This document shows positions 9,786 to 18,467 of a stretch of 64,000 nt of DNA, piece by piece; position 1 is the first letter of the stretch; the number at the start of each line of letters is the position of its first letter. The notes beneath the pieces are model-generated. The model made no database searches and was not told the DNA's origin. It was given only the letters and a program-made list of their open reading frames with translations. This DNA comes from Pseudomonas chlororaphis subsp. chlororaphis. GTDB taxonomy: Bacteria; Pseudomonadota; Gammaproteobacteria; Pseudomonadales; Pseudomonadaceae. The translations under genes and the position numbers were made by a program. The stretch lies in NCBI RefSeq assembly GCF_003945765.1, contig NZ_CP027712.1:4898001-4962000 (forward strand). Reading direction: 5' to 3'.

Positions 9786-10117
9786 GGCAACTCCTCTGGA
9801 ATTCGGTTCAGCGCCTGCACCAGGTGCTCGCTGAGCTCGCCGGGTGTCAGACGCGACTGCAAGGCCCCATAAAACTCACCGTCGCGCACCACGAACAGTG
9901 CCGGCAAGTGAAACACCTGATAGCGCTCGACCGCGCCGCCATTGTTCCCTGCATCGATCCAGCACAACCGCTCGATCGGCAGATCGAAGCCGGGCAACTG
10001 CTGCCTGGCCCAGCGACAGCTGGCGCAGCCGACGCTGGTGAATATCACCATTGAAACACCGCTCATCGCCAACAGCCGCTGATCGATATCGAAATCAGTC
10101 AGCTCCAATTCGACCAC
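9782..10117 (-). CDS. thioredoxin-like protein with CxxC
   Basis: A small thioredoxin-fold protein. The redox motif CASC sits in VGCASCRWARQQLPGF, and the cis-proline loop is FHLPALFVVRDG, both standard for thioredoxins. The start is uncertain: GTG at 10117 gives a 111-residue protein (VVELELTDF), while ATGs at 10168 and 10180 would add up to 21 residues and run into the leader of the divergent gene. It overlaps the PanE-like gene by 4 bp. A role in cytoplasmic thiol reduction is inferred. Confidence 0.75.
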   Translation of the reverse strand: MVELELTDFDIDQRLLAMSGVSMVIFTSVGCASCRWARQQLPGFDLPIERLCWIDAGNNGGAVERYQVFHLPALFVVRDGEFYGALQSRLTPGELSEHLVQALNRIPEELP

Positions 10118-10166
10118 TATACTGGGGGAAACAATGTCACATAGCCGACACTCGGAGTCTGCGTTC

Positions 10167-10610
10167 ATGGGACGTTTCATTCCTCATCCTGACGATGTTC
10201 CGGTTGAGATGACCTTACGCGAGCACGCATGCATTTCGCGTCAACGGTTGCACACTATCAGCCTCGGCGGCATGGCTTGCAATTATCACCGCGCCTGGCG
10301 CCGCGGCACCGCACTGGAAATCTGCATCCCCACTCTGGGTGAAAACGCCCGCTACAATGGCTATGTGGCCTGGTGCCTGCGACGCAAGCATGGCTATCTG
10401 GTGGGGATCGCCTTCATCGACGAACAGACCCTGTTCCATGCCCGAATGAGTGAGCAGGTGTGCCAGATCGCCCACTACTGCCACCTGCATGAGCCCCAGG
10501 CTGAGCAGCGACAGATCGAAACCCTGGCCCAGCAATGGGTCGAACAGCACGCCGCCGAATTCTCCCATGACCGGGTTCACCAGGCTTTTATGCAGCCAGC
10601 GCTGGATTAA
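10167..10610 (+). CDS. PilZ-domain-like protein
   Basis: A 147-residue protein with a degenerate PilZ pattern. The N-terminal MGRFIPHPDDVPVEMTLR and the TISLGGMAC strand resemble the D/NxSxxG half of the c-di-GMP site, and the later NGYVAWCLRRKHGYLVGIAF strands fit the barrel. No clear RxxxR motif precedes it, so c-di-GMP binding is doubtful. I chose the ATG at 10167; an in-frame ATG at 10134 is also possible. It is divergent from the thioredoxin-like gene. Confidence 0.7.
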   Translation: MGRFIPHPDDVPVEMTLREHACISRQRLHTISLGGMACNYHRAWRRGTALEICIPTLGENARYNGYVAWCLRRKHGYLVGIAFIDEQTLFHARMSEQVCQIAHYCHLHEPQAEQRQIETLAQQWVEQHAAEFSHDRVHQAFMQPALD

Positions 10611-10741
10611 ACCCGCCTCTGCCCATTGTCGAGCCCCGGTGTAACGCGCTAAGGTTCGGCTCCCCGACGCGCTTAAATCCGCTGTGCACCGCCGCGCGGG
10701 GATCGCTGGCGGCCGGCACCCGTGACCTGACGAGTAACACG

Positions 10742-11818
10742 ATGGCTGATTTACCGATCAACGACCTTAACGTCGCCTCCAACGAAACCCTGATCACTCC
10801 CGACCAGCTCAAGCGTGACATCCCGCTGAGCGACGCCGCCCTGCGCACCGTGACCAAGGGTCGCGAAGTGATCCGCAATATTCTCGACGGCACCGACCAC
10901 CGCCTATTCGTCGTCATCGGCCCGTGCTCGATCCACGACATCAAGGCGGCTCACGAGTATGCCGAGCGCCTGAAAGTTCTGGCCGCCGAAGTCTCCGACA
11001 CCCTTTATCTGGTGATGCGCGTGTACTTCGAGAAACCGCGGACTACCGTCGGCTGGAAAGGCTTGATCAACGACCCGTACCTGGACGACTCGTTCAAGAT
11101 CCAGGACGGCCTGCACATCGGACGCCAGTTGCTGCTGGACCTGGCCGAGATGGGCTTGCCGACCGCCACCGAAGCGCTGGACCCGATCTCCCCGCAATAC
11201 CTGCAGGACCTGATCAGTTGGTCGGCGATCGGTGCACGTACCACCGAATCCCAGACCCACCGCGAGATGGCTTCCGGCCTGTCCTCGGCGGTAGGTTTCA
11301 AGAACGGCACCGACGGTGGCCTGACCGTTGCCATCAACGCCCTGCAATCGGTTTCCAGCCCTCACCGCTTCCTCGGCATCAACCAGGAAGGCGGCGTCTC
11401 CATCGTCACCACCAAGGGCAATGCCTACGGTCACGTGGTTCTGCGCGGCGGCAATGGCAAGCCGAACTATGATTCGGTCAGCGTGGCCCTCTGCGAGCAG
11501 GCGCTGAACAAGGCGAAGATCAAGCCGAACATCATGGTCGACTGCAGTCATGCCAACTCCAACAAGGACCCGGCCTTGCAGCCGCTGGTGATGGAGAACG
11601 TGGCCAACCAGATTCTCGAAGGCAACCAGTCGATCATCGGCCTGATGGTCGAAAGCCACCTGAACTGGGGCTGCCAGGCAATTCCCAAGGACCTGGCCGA
11701 ACTGCAATACGGCGTGTCGATCACCGATGCCTGCATCGATTGGGAAAGCACCGAGAAAACCTTGCGCGGCATGCACGCCAAGCTCAAGGATGTCCTGCCA
11801 AAACGGGTTCGTACCTGA
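10742..11818 (+). CDS. 3-deoxy-7-phosphoheptulonate synthase (class I)
   Basis: A 358-residue DAHP synthase, which condenses phosphoenolpyruvate and erythrose 4-phosphate in the first step of the shikimate pathway. Family motifs are plain: VIGPCSIHD near residue 59, EKPRTTVGWKGLINDP, ATEALDPISPQYL, and SWSAIGARTTESQ, with the metal-binding Cys in IGPCS and His in DCSHANSNKD. The N-terminal extension of about 45 residues is the kind that carries feedback inhibition by an aromatic amino acid. Which one (Tyr, Phe or Trp) I cannot tell from sequence alone. It is followed by a strong terminator. Confidence 0.95.
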   Translation: MADLPINDLNVASNETLITPDQLKRDIPLSDAALRTVTKGREVIRNILDGTDHRLFVVIGPCSIHDIKAAHEYAERLKVLAAEVSDTLYLVMRVYFEKPRTTVGWKGLINDPYLDDSFKIQDGLHIGRQLLLDLAEMGLPTATEALDPISPQYLQDLISWSAIGARTTESQTHREMASGLSSAVGFKNGTDGGLTVAINALQSVSSPHRFLGINQEGGVSIVTTKGNAYGHVVLRGGNGKPNYDSVSVALCEQALNKAKIKPNIMVDCSHANSNKDPALQPLVMENVANQILEGNQSIIGLMVESHLNWGCQAIPKDLAELQYGVSITDACIDWESTEKTLRGMHAKLKDVLPKRVRT

Positions 11819-11840
11819 CCCCGTATCGCAGACACAAAAA

Positions 11841-11868
11841 CGCCGGGCCAAGCCCGGCGTTTTTTTTT
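11841..11868 (+). terminator. rho-independent terminator after DAHP synthase
   Basis: Stem CGCCGGGC (11841-11848) with GCCCGGCG (11852-11859), followed by a T9 run. The A5 before it also makes it usable from the opposite strand by the GNAT gene. Confidence 0.9.
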
Positions 11869-11879
11869 GGCGTCCCCGC

Positions 11880-12161
11880 TCAGAGTTTCGCGGCGTGGCG
11901 CTGATGGCGCTCCATATAGCGCTCCACATATGAGCACGACGGAATTACCGTGTAACCCATGCGGTCAGCATATTCCAACGCCTGCTCGGTCAGTGCCGCG
12001 GCAATACCACGACCACGCAGCGCGTTAGGCACGAACGTCCGATAAATATCCAGGGTCTGCTTACCCAGGTCCATATAGGTCAGGTAGGCACGATGACCGT
12101 CCACATTGGTCTCGAATTGATGACCAGCCTGGTCATGGTGGATGGACAACGCCTCGCTCAT
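11880..12161 (-). CDS. small GNAT-type N-acetyltransferase
   Basis: A 93-residue compact acetyltransferase of the short YjdJ-like GNAT branch. The acetyl-CoA loop is in FVPNALRGRGIAAALTEQAL, with the RGRGIA pyrophosphate-binding motif, followed by the C-terminal VIPSCSYV strand. The ATG at 12161 follows a clear GAGGAG site; the upstream frame to 12227 lacks one. Function unknown; these small enzymes often have unidentified small-molecule substrates. Confidence 0.85.
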   Translation of the reverse strand: MSEALSIHHDQAGHQFETNVDGHRAYLTYMDLGKQTLDIYRTFVPNALRGRGIAAALTEQALEYADRMGYTVIPSCSYVERYMERHQRHAAKL

Positions 12162-12539
12162 CACTACTCCTCGCGGGTCTTGGATTCTGACCCCTACCTT
12201 ACCGATGTTTTTCCGGCGAAGGAACAACTACGCCACCCCGTGCCTGTCTGGACACCGAGGAGAGCTTGCCGCTCTCGCATGACCGAGCACGTTTCAAATA
12301 GTAGGCACCATTGGCACCAATGCTCAAGGGACGCTTGCGTTCAAGCTACTGGCATCAGGCCAGTTTGCTGTCGATGCGTCCTCAGACCTGTTCCCAGCTA
12401 CATGCAAAACGCTCGATCAAACCGCCTGAGGATCAACAACCTGAACATCGCCGGATGTTGAGATTTAAGACGAGCCCACCCATTTAAAGTCACCTCAACA
12501 TGGACAAAGATGCGTGAGACACCCCACAGATTCTGAACA
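12162..12539. other. intergenic, no gene seen
   Basis: No convincing reading frame. It holds the promoter of the minus-strand GNAT gene at its left end, and codon usage in the short open frames is unlike the neighbours. Confidence 0.5.
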
Positions 12540-12669
12540 AAAGTGTAGACGAGTCGATATAGATAGACTTTAGCCTACACTCCGCAAGCGCCGTGCAAAG
12601 GGGCTCTACGGCAGATACGGTTAACAAGCGCAACCTCCCAACAGGGTGACAAGGTTGCGTATTTTTTAT
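12540..12669 (+). ncRNA. candidate small RNA upstream of oprI
   Basis: Three successive hairpins end in a rho-independent terminator. They are GTGTAG/CTACAC (12543-12548 with 12575-12580, with inner AGTC/GACT), CCGT/ACGG (12591-12594 with 12608-12611), and CGCAACCT/AGGTTGCG (12629-12636 with 12652-12659) followed by ATTTTTTAT. No reading frame accounts for the terminator, and the oprI promoter lies just after it. I cannot match it to a named Pseudomonas sRNA and see no clear promoter. It might instead be a terminator of an undetected transcript. Confidence 0.35.
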
Positions 12670-12685
12670 ACAGATCGATAAAAAG

Positions 12686-12714
12686 TTGCTCGAAAAAGAT
12701 TCAACGCCTAGAAT
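12686..12714 (+). promoter_or_regulatory. sigma-70 promoter of oprI
   Basis: TTGCTC (12686-12691) and TAGAAT (12709-12714) are separated by exactly 17 bases. Transcription would start near 12721, leaving a leader of about 115 bases before oprI. A strong promoter is expected for this very abundant lipoprotein. Confidence 0.65.
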
Positions 12715-12835
12715 TTTTTTTGCTTCTTGCGCTACGTCAGTTTACTTACTACAAGTAATGGGTAGTATGTACGCCGGCCATTTCATCACTCGGATGAGAT
12801 AGCTACTTAATAGAAAGTCCTTGAAGGGGAACACG

Positions 12836-13087
12836 ATGAACAACGTTCTGAAATTCTCTGCTCTGGCTCTGGCCGCAGTTCTGGCTACCGGTTGCAGCAG
12901 CGTATCCAAAGAAACCGAAGCTCGTCTGACTGCAACTGAAGACGCAGCAGCTCGTGCCCAGGCTCGTGCAGACGAAGCCTACCGTAAAGCTGATGAAGCT
13001 CTGGCTGCTGCTCAAAAAGCACAACAGACTGCTGACGAAGCTAACGAGCGCGCTCTGCGTATGCTGGAAAAAGCTAGCCGCAAGTAA
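12836..13087 (+). CDS. oprI: major outer membrane lipoprotein OprI
   Basis: An 83-residue Lpp-type lipoprotein that anchors the outer membrane to peptidoglycan. The signal peptide ends in the lipobox ATGC (acylated Cys at residue 20). The mature part is an alanine-rich helix with heptads that forms a trimeric coiled coil, and it ends in LEKASRK with the terminal lysine used for peptidoglycan linkage. The start is the ATG at 12836 after AAGGGGAACACG. Codon choice is strongly biased (CTG, GCT, GCA, CGT), as in very highly expressed genes. A terminator follows. Confidence 0.97.
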   Translation: MNNVLKFSALALAAVLATGCSSVSKETEARLTATEDAAARAQARADEAYRKADEALAAAQKAQQTADEANERALRMLEKASRK

Positions 13088-13109
13088 TAATCCCTCGGGA
13101 TTGTTATCG

Positions 13110-13139
13110 AGCCGACCCATTTATTGGGTCGGCTTTTTT
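13110..13139 (+). terminator. terminator of oprI
   Basis: Stem AGCCGACCC (13110-13118) with GGGTCGGCT (13126-13134), followed by T5. Confidence 0.9.
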
Positions 13140-13163
13140 ATTGCCCGGGTTTTCTTGCGGCAA

Positions 13164-13200
13164 TAAAAAACCCGGCGATGCCCGAAAGCATCGACGGGTT
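13164..13200 (-). terminator. terminator of the L,D-transpeptidase gene
   Basis: Read on the minus strand, AACCCGTCGATGC (13200-13188) pairs with GCATCGCCGGGTT (13181-13169) with one mismatch, followed by a T run at 13168-13164. Confidence 0.85.
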
Positions 13201-13213
13201 GCTGTTCCAGCCG

Positions 13214-14182
13214 TTACTGCTGCATATCGATAGGCAGCGCCGATACTACGGGCGCAGTGGTCGGTACGGCGATCTCTACCGGTAAACCATCTTCGGCCGC
13301 CACCACATCACGCACCACATCCCAGTTCATCCGCAAGTTATTGGCCAGGTCTTCACGCTTGAGCAAGGCGTTGATCACCGCAGTGTGCTTGTCCACGACC
13401 GACGGATTGCCCTTGTCATCCAGAGGCGTGTGAGCTTCCAGATAGACTTTGCCAGCGCTGATACCAAACTTGTACGGATCGTTGAGAATGCGCACCGATG
13501 TCCCCACTGGCACCATGCTCGCCATTTCCAGGACGTTGTTGTTGAACATCCGGAAGCAGCCGTGGCTGGTGCGCATGCCGATCCCGAACTTCTTGTTCGA
13601 ACCGTGGATCAGGTAGCCCGGTGTGCCCAGGGTGAACTTGAATGGCCCCAACGGATTGTCCGGACCCGCCGGCACCACGTTTGGCAGCGGGTCACCGTCG
13701 GCGGCGTGCTCGGCCTTGATCGAGGCTGGCGGAGTCCAGGTCGGATTCGGCGTCTTCGCGACAATGCTGGTATGGGCGATCGGCGACCCCCAACCTTCCC
13801 GGCCGATACCCAGAGGGAAGGTGTACACCACATTCCGCCCTTTCGGGTAGTAGTACAGGCGATACTCAGCCAGGTTGATCACGATGCCTTCACGAGGTCC
13901 CGGCGGCAGGATGAAACGCGTCGGCAACACCACTTCGGTGCCCGCGCCCGGCAACCAGGGATCCACTCCCGGGTTGGCCGCGACCATCTCGTAATAGCCC
14001 AGGTCGTAGGTCGTGCCCAGGTCGGCAAAGGTGTCTTCGTACTTGGCCTTGATCACCTGTACCTGACCGACGATATCTTCGCCCGGTGGAGGTAGAGGCA
14101 GTTCCAATGCGGCAACGGGGCCGGCCACACAGAAGGCGGCAAGCGTCAGGCAACGGGTGACGACAGGAAAGCGCGGCAACAT
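13214..14182 (-). CDS. L,D-transpeptidase (YkuD domain), exported
   Basis: A 322-residue peptidoglycan-modifying enzyme of the ErfK/YbiS type. The signal peptide ends near PVAALELP. A LysM-like segment (YDLGYYEMVAANPGVDPWLPGAG) at about residues 55-80 precedes the YkuD domain, which has the catalytic motif SHGCFRM. Such enzymes form 3-3 cross-links or attach Lpp-type lipoproteins to the wall. Its position next to oprI suggests it may link OprI to peptidoglycan, which is an inference. The ATG at 14182 has an AAGGA site at good spacing; the ATG at 14200 lacks one. Confidence 0.9.
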   Translation of the reverse strand: MLPRFPVVTRCLTLAAFCVAGPVAALELPLPPPGEDIVGQVQVIKAKYEDTFADLGTTYDLGYYEMVAANPGVDPWLPGAGTEVVLPTRFILPPGPREGIVINLAEYRLYYYPKGRNVVYTFPLGIGREGWGSPIAHTSIVAKTPNPTWTPPASIKAEHAADGDPLPNVVPAGPDNPLGPFKFTLGTPGYLIHGSNKKFGIGMRTSHGCFRMFNNNVLEMASMVPVGTSVRILNDPYKFGISAGKVYLEAHTPLDDKGNPSVVDKHTAVINALLKREDLANNLRMNWDVVRDVVAAEDGLPVEIAVPTTAPVVSALPIDMQQ

Positions 14183-14297
14183 CCGGAAAATCCTTCGCAT
14201 GATCAACGAGTAAAAAAAGTGATTGTACACCCGCCCCCGTGGCTGCGGGAGCGACAGCTGCATCAGCAAGGAGGGAGCCGGGCGAGAACTTGCTGCC

Positions 14298-14591
14298 TTA
14301 CAGTTCGAAACGCAACTCTGGCCAGATCGGTGGCGTGCCGCGCTTTTGCGATTCGAGGATCGCCCGGCACAACGGACACAGGCGCTGGTCCTGGAAAATG
14401 GTCCGATCGACACTCGACCAGCGCGGTTGCGCGGGCAGCAAGGTGCCGCACAACGTGCGATCGGCAGAGCCGCCCAGCTCCAGCTGACGCGTCACCAGGT
14501 GCACCCGGACTTCCTGGCAGGCGAACAGGTCGAGCTGTTCGTCAGGCTCGATCAGTTGGTAGGCAAACAGGGACCAGGCGGGACGCGGCAT
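14298..14591 (-). CDS. conserved hypothetical protein with Cys pairs
   Basis: A 97-residue protein of unknown function. It contains several cysteines (FACQEV, TLCGTL and the pair CPLC), a spacing that could bind zinc. A TTGGAG site precedes the ATG at 14591. It lies between the transpeptidase and tesA genes, all on the minus strand. No recognised family. Confidence 0.65.
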   Translation of the reverse strand: MPRPAWSLFAYQLIEPDEQLDLFACQEVRVHLVTRQLELGGSADRTLCGTLLPAQPRWSSVDRTIFQDQRLCPLCRAILESQKRGTPPIWPELRFEL

Positions 14592-14647
14592 CGGGGGCTC
14601 CAAATCGGGGGCGCCACATTAGCCGAAACACTGCCGGTAGAAAAGCG

Positions 14648-15253
14648 TCAAAGCAGCGGTTTTAGCGTCGGCCAGACATTTTCCAGCAACTTGCCCTGAG
14701 CGGTGACCGCAGGGTGGATGCCATCGGCCTGCATCAGCTCGGGATTGCCGCCGACCCCTTCCAGAAAAAATGGCACCAGCGCTACGTTTTTTTCATTCGC
14801 GAGCTTGCTGTACACCTCGGCAAACGCCTGGGTATAACGCACGCCGTAATTGGGTGGCAACTGCATGCCAAGCAACAGCACCTTGGCACCACTGGCCTTG
14901 GAGCTGTCGATCATCGAAGCAAGATTTTGTTGCAATTGCGTGGGCTGTTGCCCACGCAGTCCATCGTTGCCGCCCAACTCGAGAATCACCAGCTCCGGCT
15001 TGTGCTCTGCAAGCAGCGCCGGCAGCCGCGCCTGGCCACCAGCGCTGGTGTCTCCACTGATGGAAGCATTGACCACCTTATCGTTGAAACCTTCGCTCTT
15101 GAGCCGTTGCTCGAGCAGTGCCACCCACCCCTGCCGGGTATCCAGGCCGAAAGCCGCGCTGATACTATCGCCAACGATCAGGACTGTACCCGCCGCTGCG
15201 TTCTGGGCCATGCACATCAAGGCCAGGCCAGCACTCAAAAACCATACACGCAT
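14648..15253 (-). CDS. tesA: GDSL esterase/arylesterase TesA
   Basis: A 201-residue SGNH hydrolase equivalent to E. coli TesA (thioesterase I/protease I/lysophospholipase L1). After a signal peptide (residues 1-21), block I GDSISAAFG carries the nucleophile serine, block III is GGND, and the catalytic Asp-His pair is in DGIHP. It is a periplasmic enzyme acting on acyl thioesters and aryl esters. It is divergent from ybbA with only 10 bp between start codons, an arrangement conserved in gamma-proteobacteria. Confidence 0.95.
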   Translation of the reverse strand: MRVWFLSAGLALMCMAQNAAAGTVLIVGDSISAAFGLDTRQGWVALLEQRLKSEGFNDKVVNASISGDTSAGGQARLPALLAEHKPELVILELGGNDGLRGQQPTQLQQNLASMIDSSKASGAKVLLLGMQLPPNYGVRYTQAFAEVYSKLANEKNVALVPFFLEGVGGNPELMQADGIHPAVTAQGKLLENVWPTLKPLL

Positions 15254-15263
15254 CGGATTCTCC

Positions 15264-15947
15264 ATGGGCGCAAGCATTCTCACTGCGCGGAACCTTAGCA
15301 AAGTGGTTCCCAGCGCGGAAGGTGAACTGACCATCCTGCACGAACTCAGCCTGGAACTGAACAAAGGCGACAGCCTGGCCATCGTCGGCAGTTCCGGCTC
15401 CGGAAAATCCACCCTGCTCGGCCTGCTGGCCGGGCTCGACCTGCCCAGCAGCGGCGAGGTCACCCTAGCCGGTCGCAACCTGAGCACATTGGACGAAGAC
15501 CAGCGCGCCCGAATCCGCGCCGAGCATGTGGGCTTCGTCTTCCAGTCGTTCCAACTGCTCGACAGCCTCAATGCCCTGGAGAACGTCATGTTGCCCATGG
15601 AGTTGGACGGCCGCCGAGATGCCCGCGAGCGTGCGACCGAACTGCTCCAGCGCGTCGGGCTCGGGCAACGCCTGAGTCACTCGCCTCGCCAGCTCTCCGG
15701 CGGCGAACAACAGCGTGTGGCCATCGCCCGCGCCTTCGCCGCCGAACCTGACGTGCTGTTCGCCGACGAGCCGACCGGCAACCTCGACAGCCACACCGGC
15801 GAGCGCATCAGCGACCTGCTGTTCGACCTGAACAAGGAAAGCGGCACGACGCTGGTCCTGGTCACTCACGATGAACGCCTGGCCCATCGTTGCCGGCGCC
15901 TGATCCGCCTTGAAGCCGGCCTGCTGGTCGCCCCCCTGGAGCCTTGA
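15264..15947 (+). CDS. ybbA: ABC transporter ATP-binding protein YbbA
   Basis: A 227-residue ATPase of the LolD/MacB-type group. Walker A is GSSGSGKST, the signature is LSGGEQQR, and Walker B is [12 protein letters not shown], all intact. The ATG at 15264 is chosen because the frame upstream to 14850 runs antisense through tesA. Its stop overlaps the start of the permease gene by one base (TGATG). With that permease it forms a predicted ABC complex associated with TesA; the substrate is unknown. Confidence 0.93.
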   Translation: MGASILTARNLSKVVPSAEGELTILHELSLELNKGDSLAIVGSSGSGKSTLLGLLAGLDLPSSGEVTLAGRNLSTLDEDQRARIRAEHVGFVFQSFQLLDSLNALENVMLPMELDGRRDARERATELLQRVGLGQRLSHSPRQLSGGEQQRVAIARAFAAEPDVLFADEPTGNLDSHTGERISDLLFDLNKESGTTLVLVTHDERLAHRCRRLIRLEAGLLVAPLEP

Positions 15948-18451
15948 TGGCACGCCTGCCGCTGTTGCGCCTGTTCAGCCTTGCCGTTCGCCAACTTCTG
16001 CGCGACGCCCGCGCCGGAGAACTGCGGGTATTGTTCTTCGCCCTGGTGGTGGCCGTAGCCGCCAGCACCGCCATCGGCTATTTCGGTGCGCGCCTCAACA
16101 GCGCGATGCTGTTGCGCGCCACGGAGTTTCTCGGCGCGGACCTACTGCTTGAAAGCAGCTCTCCAGCACGGCCCGAACAGATACAGAGCGGTCGGGAACT
16201 GGGCCTGCAACATGCACAGGTGGTGGAGTTCTCCAGTGTGATCGCCACCGACAATGGCATCCAGCTTTCCAGTATCAAGGCCGCGGACAACGCCTACCCG
16301 CTGCGCGGCGAACTGAAAAGCGCCCCGGCCCCTTACGCGACGGAAGAAACCGGCGGTGGTCCGCAACCGGGTGAAGCCTGGGTCGAAGCCCGACTATTGA
16401 CCGCGCTGGACCTGAAAATCGGCGACAGCATCGACGTCGGGATGAAAACCCTGCGCCTGAGCCGGGTACTGACTTACGAACCGGATCGCGCCGGCAACTT
16501 CTATAGCCTGACCCCCAGGGTCCTGATCAACCTGAGCGACCTGAACGCCACCGGCGTGGTGCAACCGGGCAGCCGGGTCAGTTACAAGGAGCTCTGGCGC
16601 GGTCCGGGAAGCGCCCTGGAAACCTATCGCCAATTAATCAAGCCAGGCCTGGCGGCCAATCAGCGCCTGCAGGATGCCCGAGATGGCAACCGCCAGATCG
16701 GCGGAGCCCTGGGCAAGGCCGAACGCTACTTGAACATGGCCAGCCTGGTGGCGGTGCTGCTGGCAGGCGTGGCGGTTGCCCTGTCCGCTGCGCGCTTCGC
16801 TTCCCGCCGTTTCGACGCCAGCGCGCTGCTGCGCTGCCTGGGCCTGTCCCGCCGGGAAACCATGCTGCTGTTCACCCTGCAACTGGCCCTGCTCGGCATC
16901 CTGGCCAGCATCGTCGGCGCACTGCTTGGCTGGCTCGCCCAGCTTGGGCTGTTTTACCTGCTGCATGACCTGCTACCCACCGATGTACCTCCTGGCGGGC
17001 TGCTTCCCGCTGTCGCCGGTATCGGCACCGGCCTGGTGGCACTTGGCGGTTTCGCCTTGCCGCCACTGGCGGCGCTGGGGCGTGTCCCACCCTTGCGGGT
17101 GTTGCGCCGTGACCTGCTGCCGATCCCCCCAAGCACCTGGATCGTGTATGGCGCCGCCTTGCTGGCCCTGGGCTTGATCATGTGGCGCCTGAGCCTAGAT
17201 CTGCTGCTGACCTTTGCCTTGCTCGGCGGCGGCGTCATTGCTGCCCTGGTTCTGGGCGGATTACTGCTGCTGGCCCTGCAGAGTCTGCGTCGCTTGCTGG
17301 CCAAGGCGTCGCTGCCATGGCGCCTGGGGCTGGGCCAGCTGCTGCGGCATCCTTTGGCCGCTGCCGGGCAATCCCTGGCCTTCGGCTTGATTCTGCTGTC
17401 GATGGCCTTGATTGCGCTGTTGCGTGGAGAATTGCTCGACACCTGGCAAAACCAGTTGCCCAAGAACGCACCGAACTATTTTGCGCTGAATATCCTGCCC
17501 GCGGACAAGCAGGCCTTCACCGACAAGCTGGTGGCGCTTTCCGCCCCTTCCGCGCCGCTGTATCCGGTAGTGCCAGGGCGGCTGATCAGCATCAACGGCG
17601 AACCGGTCCGGGAAATCGTCAGCAAGGACTCCAGTGGCGATCGCGCCGTGCAGCGCGATTTGAGCCTGACCTGGGCCGCGGATCTGCCAGCGGGCAACAA
17701 GATCATCAGCGGCTTGTGGTGGGCACAACAGCCCGAAGGGGATTTGCCTGGCGTCTCGGTCGAGGCCCAGGTGGCCGAAAGCCTGAAACTCAAACTCGGC
17801 GACCAGATGACATTTAGCGTCGGCGGAGTCAACCGCGAGGCCAGGGTGACCAGCCTGCGAGAAATCAACTGGGACAACTTCCAGCCCAACTTCTTCATGA
17901 TCTTTCAGCCGGGCACGCTGCAGGATCTGCCCGCCACTTACCTGACCAGCTTCTATCTGGCTGCGGGTCATGACCAGCAGGTGGTCGAGTTGTCCAGGGC
18001 GTTTCCGGCAGTGACCATCCTGCAAGTGGAGGCTCTGCTCGAACAACTGCGCAGCATCCTGGCCCAGGTCACCCTGGCCGTGGAATACGTGCTGCTGTTT
18101 GTGCTCGCCGCCGGCATGGCCGTGCTGTTTTCCGGACTGCAGGCCACCCTGGACGAGCGTATTCGTCAGGGCGCCCTGCTACGGGCGCTGGGTGCGGAAC
18201 GACAATTACTGGTCAAGGCCCGGCGTATCGAGTTCGGGCTGCTGGGAGTCGTCAGCGGGCTACTGGCGGCATTGGGATCGGAACTGGTGAGCCTGGTGCT
18301 GTATCGGTTTGCCTTCGACCTGCCCTGGCATCCACATCCTTGGCTGTTGCTCCTGCCTGTTATCGGTGCCCTGCTGATCGGCGGTGCCGGTGTCTACGGG
18401 ACACGCCGGGCATTGAATGCCAGCCCACTGACAGTACTGCGCGAGGGGTAA
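15947..18451 (+). CDS. ybbP: FtsX-like ABC transporter permease YbbP
   Basis: An 834-residue permease made of two FtsX-type units, each with transmembrane segments bracketing extracytoplasmic regions. One hydrophobic block lies near the N-terminus, a central cluster at about 260-500, and a C-terminal group at about 700-830 (VEYVLLFVLAAGMAVLFSG, LVLYRFAFDL). The final motif NASPLTVLREG is characteristic of FtsX/MacB permeases. It is the partner of YbbA, with overlapping start and stop codons. Likely a mechanotransmitting envelope machine rather than a classical pump. Confidence 0.9.
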   Translation: MARLPLLRLFSLAVRQLLRDARAGELRVLFFALVVAVAASTAIGYFGARLNSAMLLRATEFLGADLLLESSSPARPEQIQSGRELGLQHAQVVEFSSVIATDNGIQLSSIKAADNAYPLRGELKSAPAPYATEETGGGPQPGEAWVEARLLTALDLKIGDSIDVGMKTLRLSRVLTYEPDRAGNFYSLTPRVLINLSDLNATGVVQPGSRVSYKELWRGPGSALETYRQLIKPGLAANQRLQDARDGNRQIGGALGKAERYLNMASLVAVLLAGVAVALSAARFASRRFDASALLRCLGLSRRETMLLFTLQLALLGILASIVGALLGWLAQLGLFYLLHDLLPTDVPPGGLLPAVAGIGTGLVALGGFALPPLAALGRVPPLRVLRRDLLPIPPSTWIVYGAALLALGLIMWRLSLDLLLTFALLGGGVIAALVLGGLLLLALQSLRRLLAKASLPWRLGLGQLLRHPLAAAGQSLAFGLILLSMALIALLRGELLDTWQNQLPKNAPNYFALNILPADKQAFTDKLVALSAPSAPLYPVVPGRLISINGEPVREIVSKDSSGDRAVQRDLSLTWAADLPAGNKIISGLWWAQQPEGDLPGVSVEAQVAESLKLKLGDQMTFSVGGVNREARVTSLREINWDNFQPNFFMIFQPGTLQDLPATYLTSFYLAAGHDQQVVELSRAFPAVTILQVEALLEQLRSILAQVTLAVEYVLLFVLAAGMAVLFSGLQATLDERIRQGALLRALGAERQLLVKARRIEFGLLGVVSGLLAALGSELVSLVLYRFAFDLPWHPHPWLLLLPVIGALLIGGAGVYGTRRALNASPLTVLREG

Positions 18452-18467
18452 GCCCCTCGCAGGCAGT

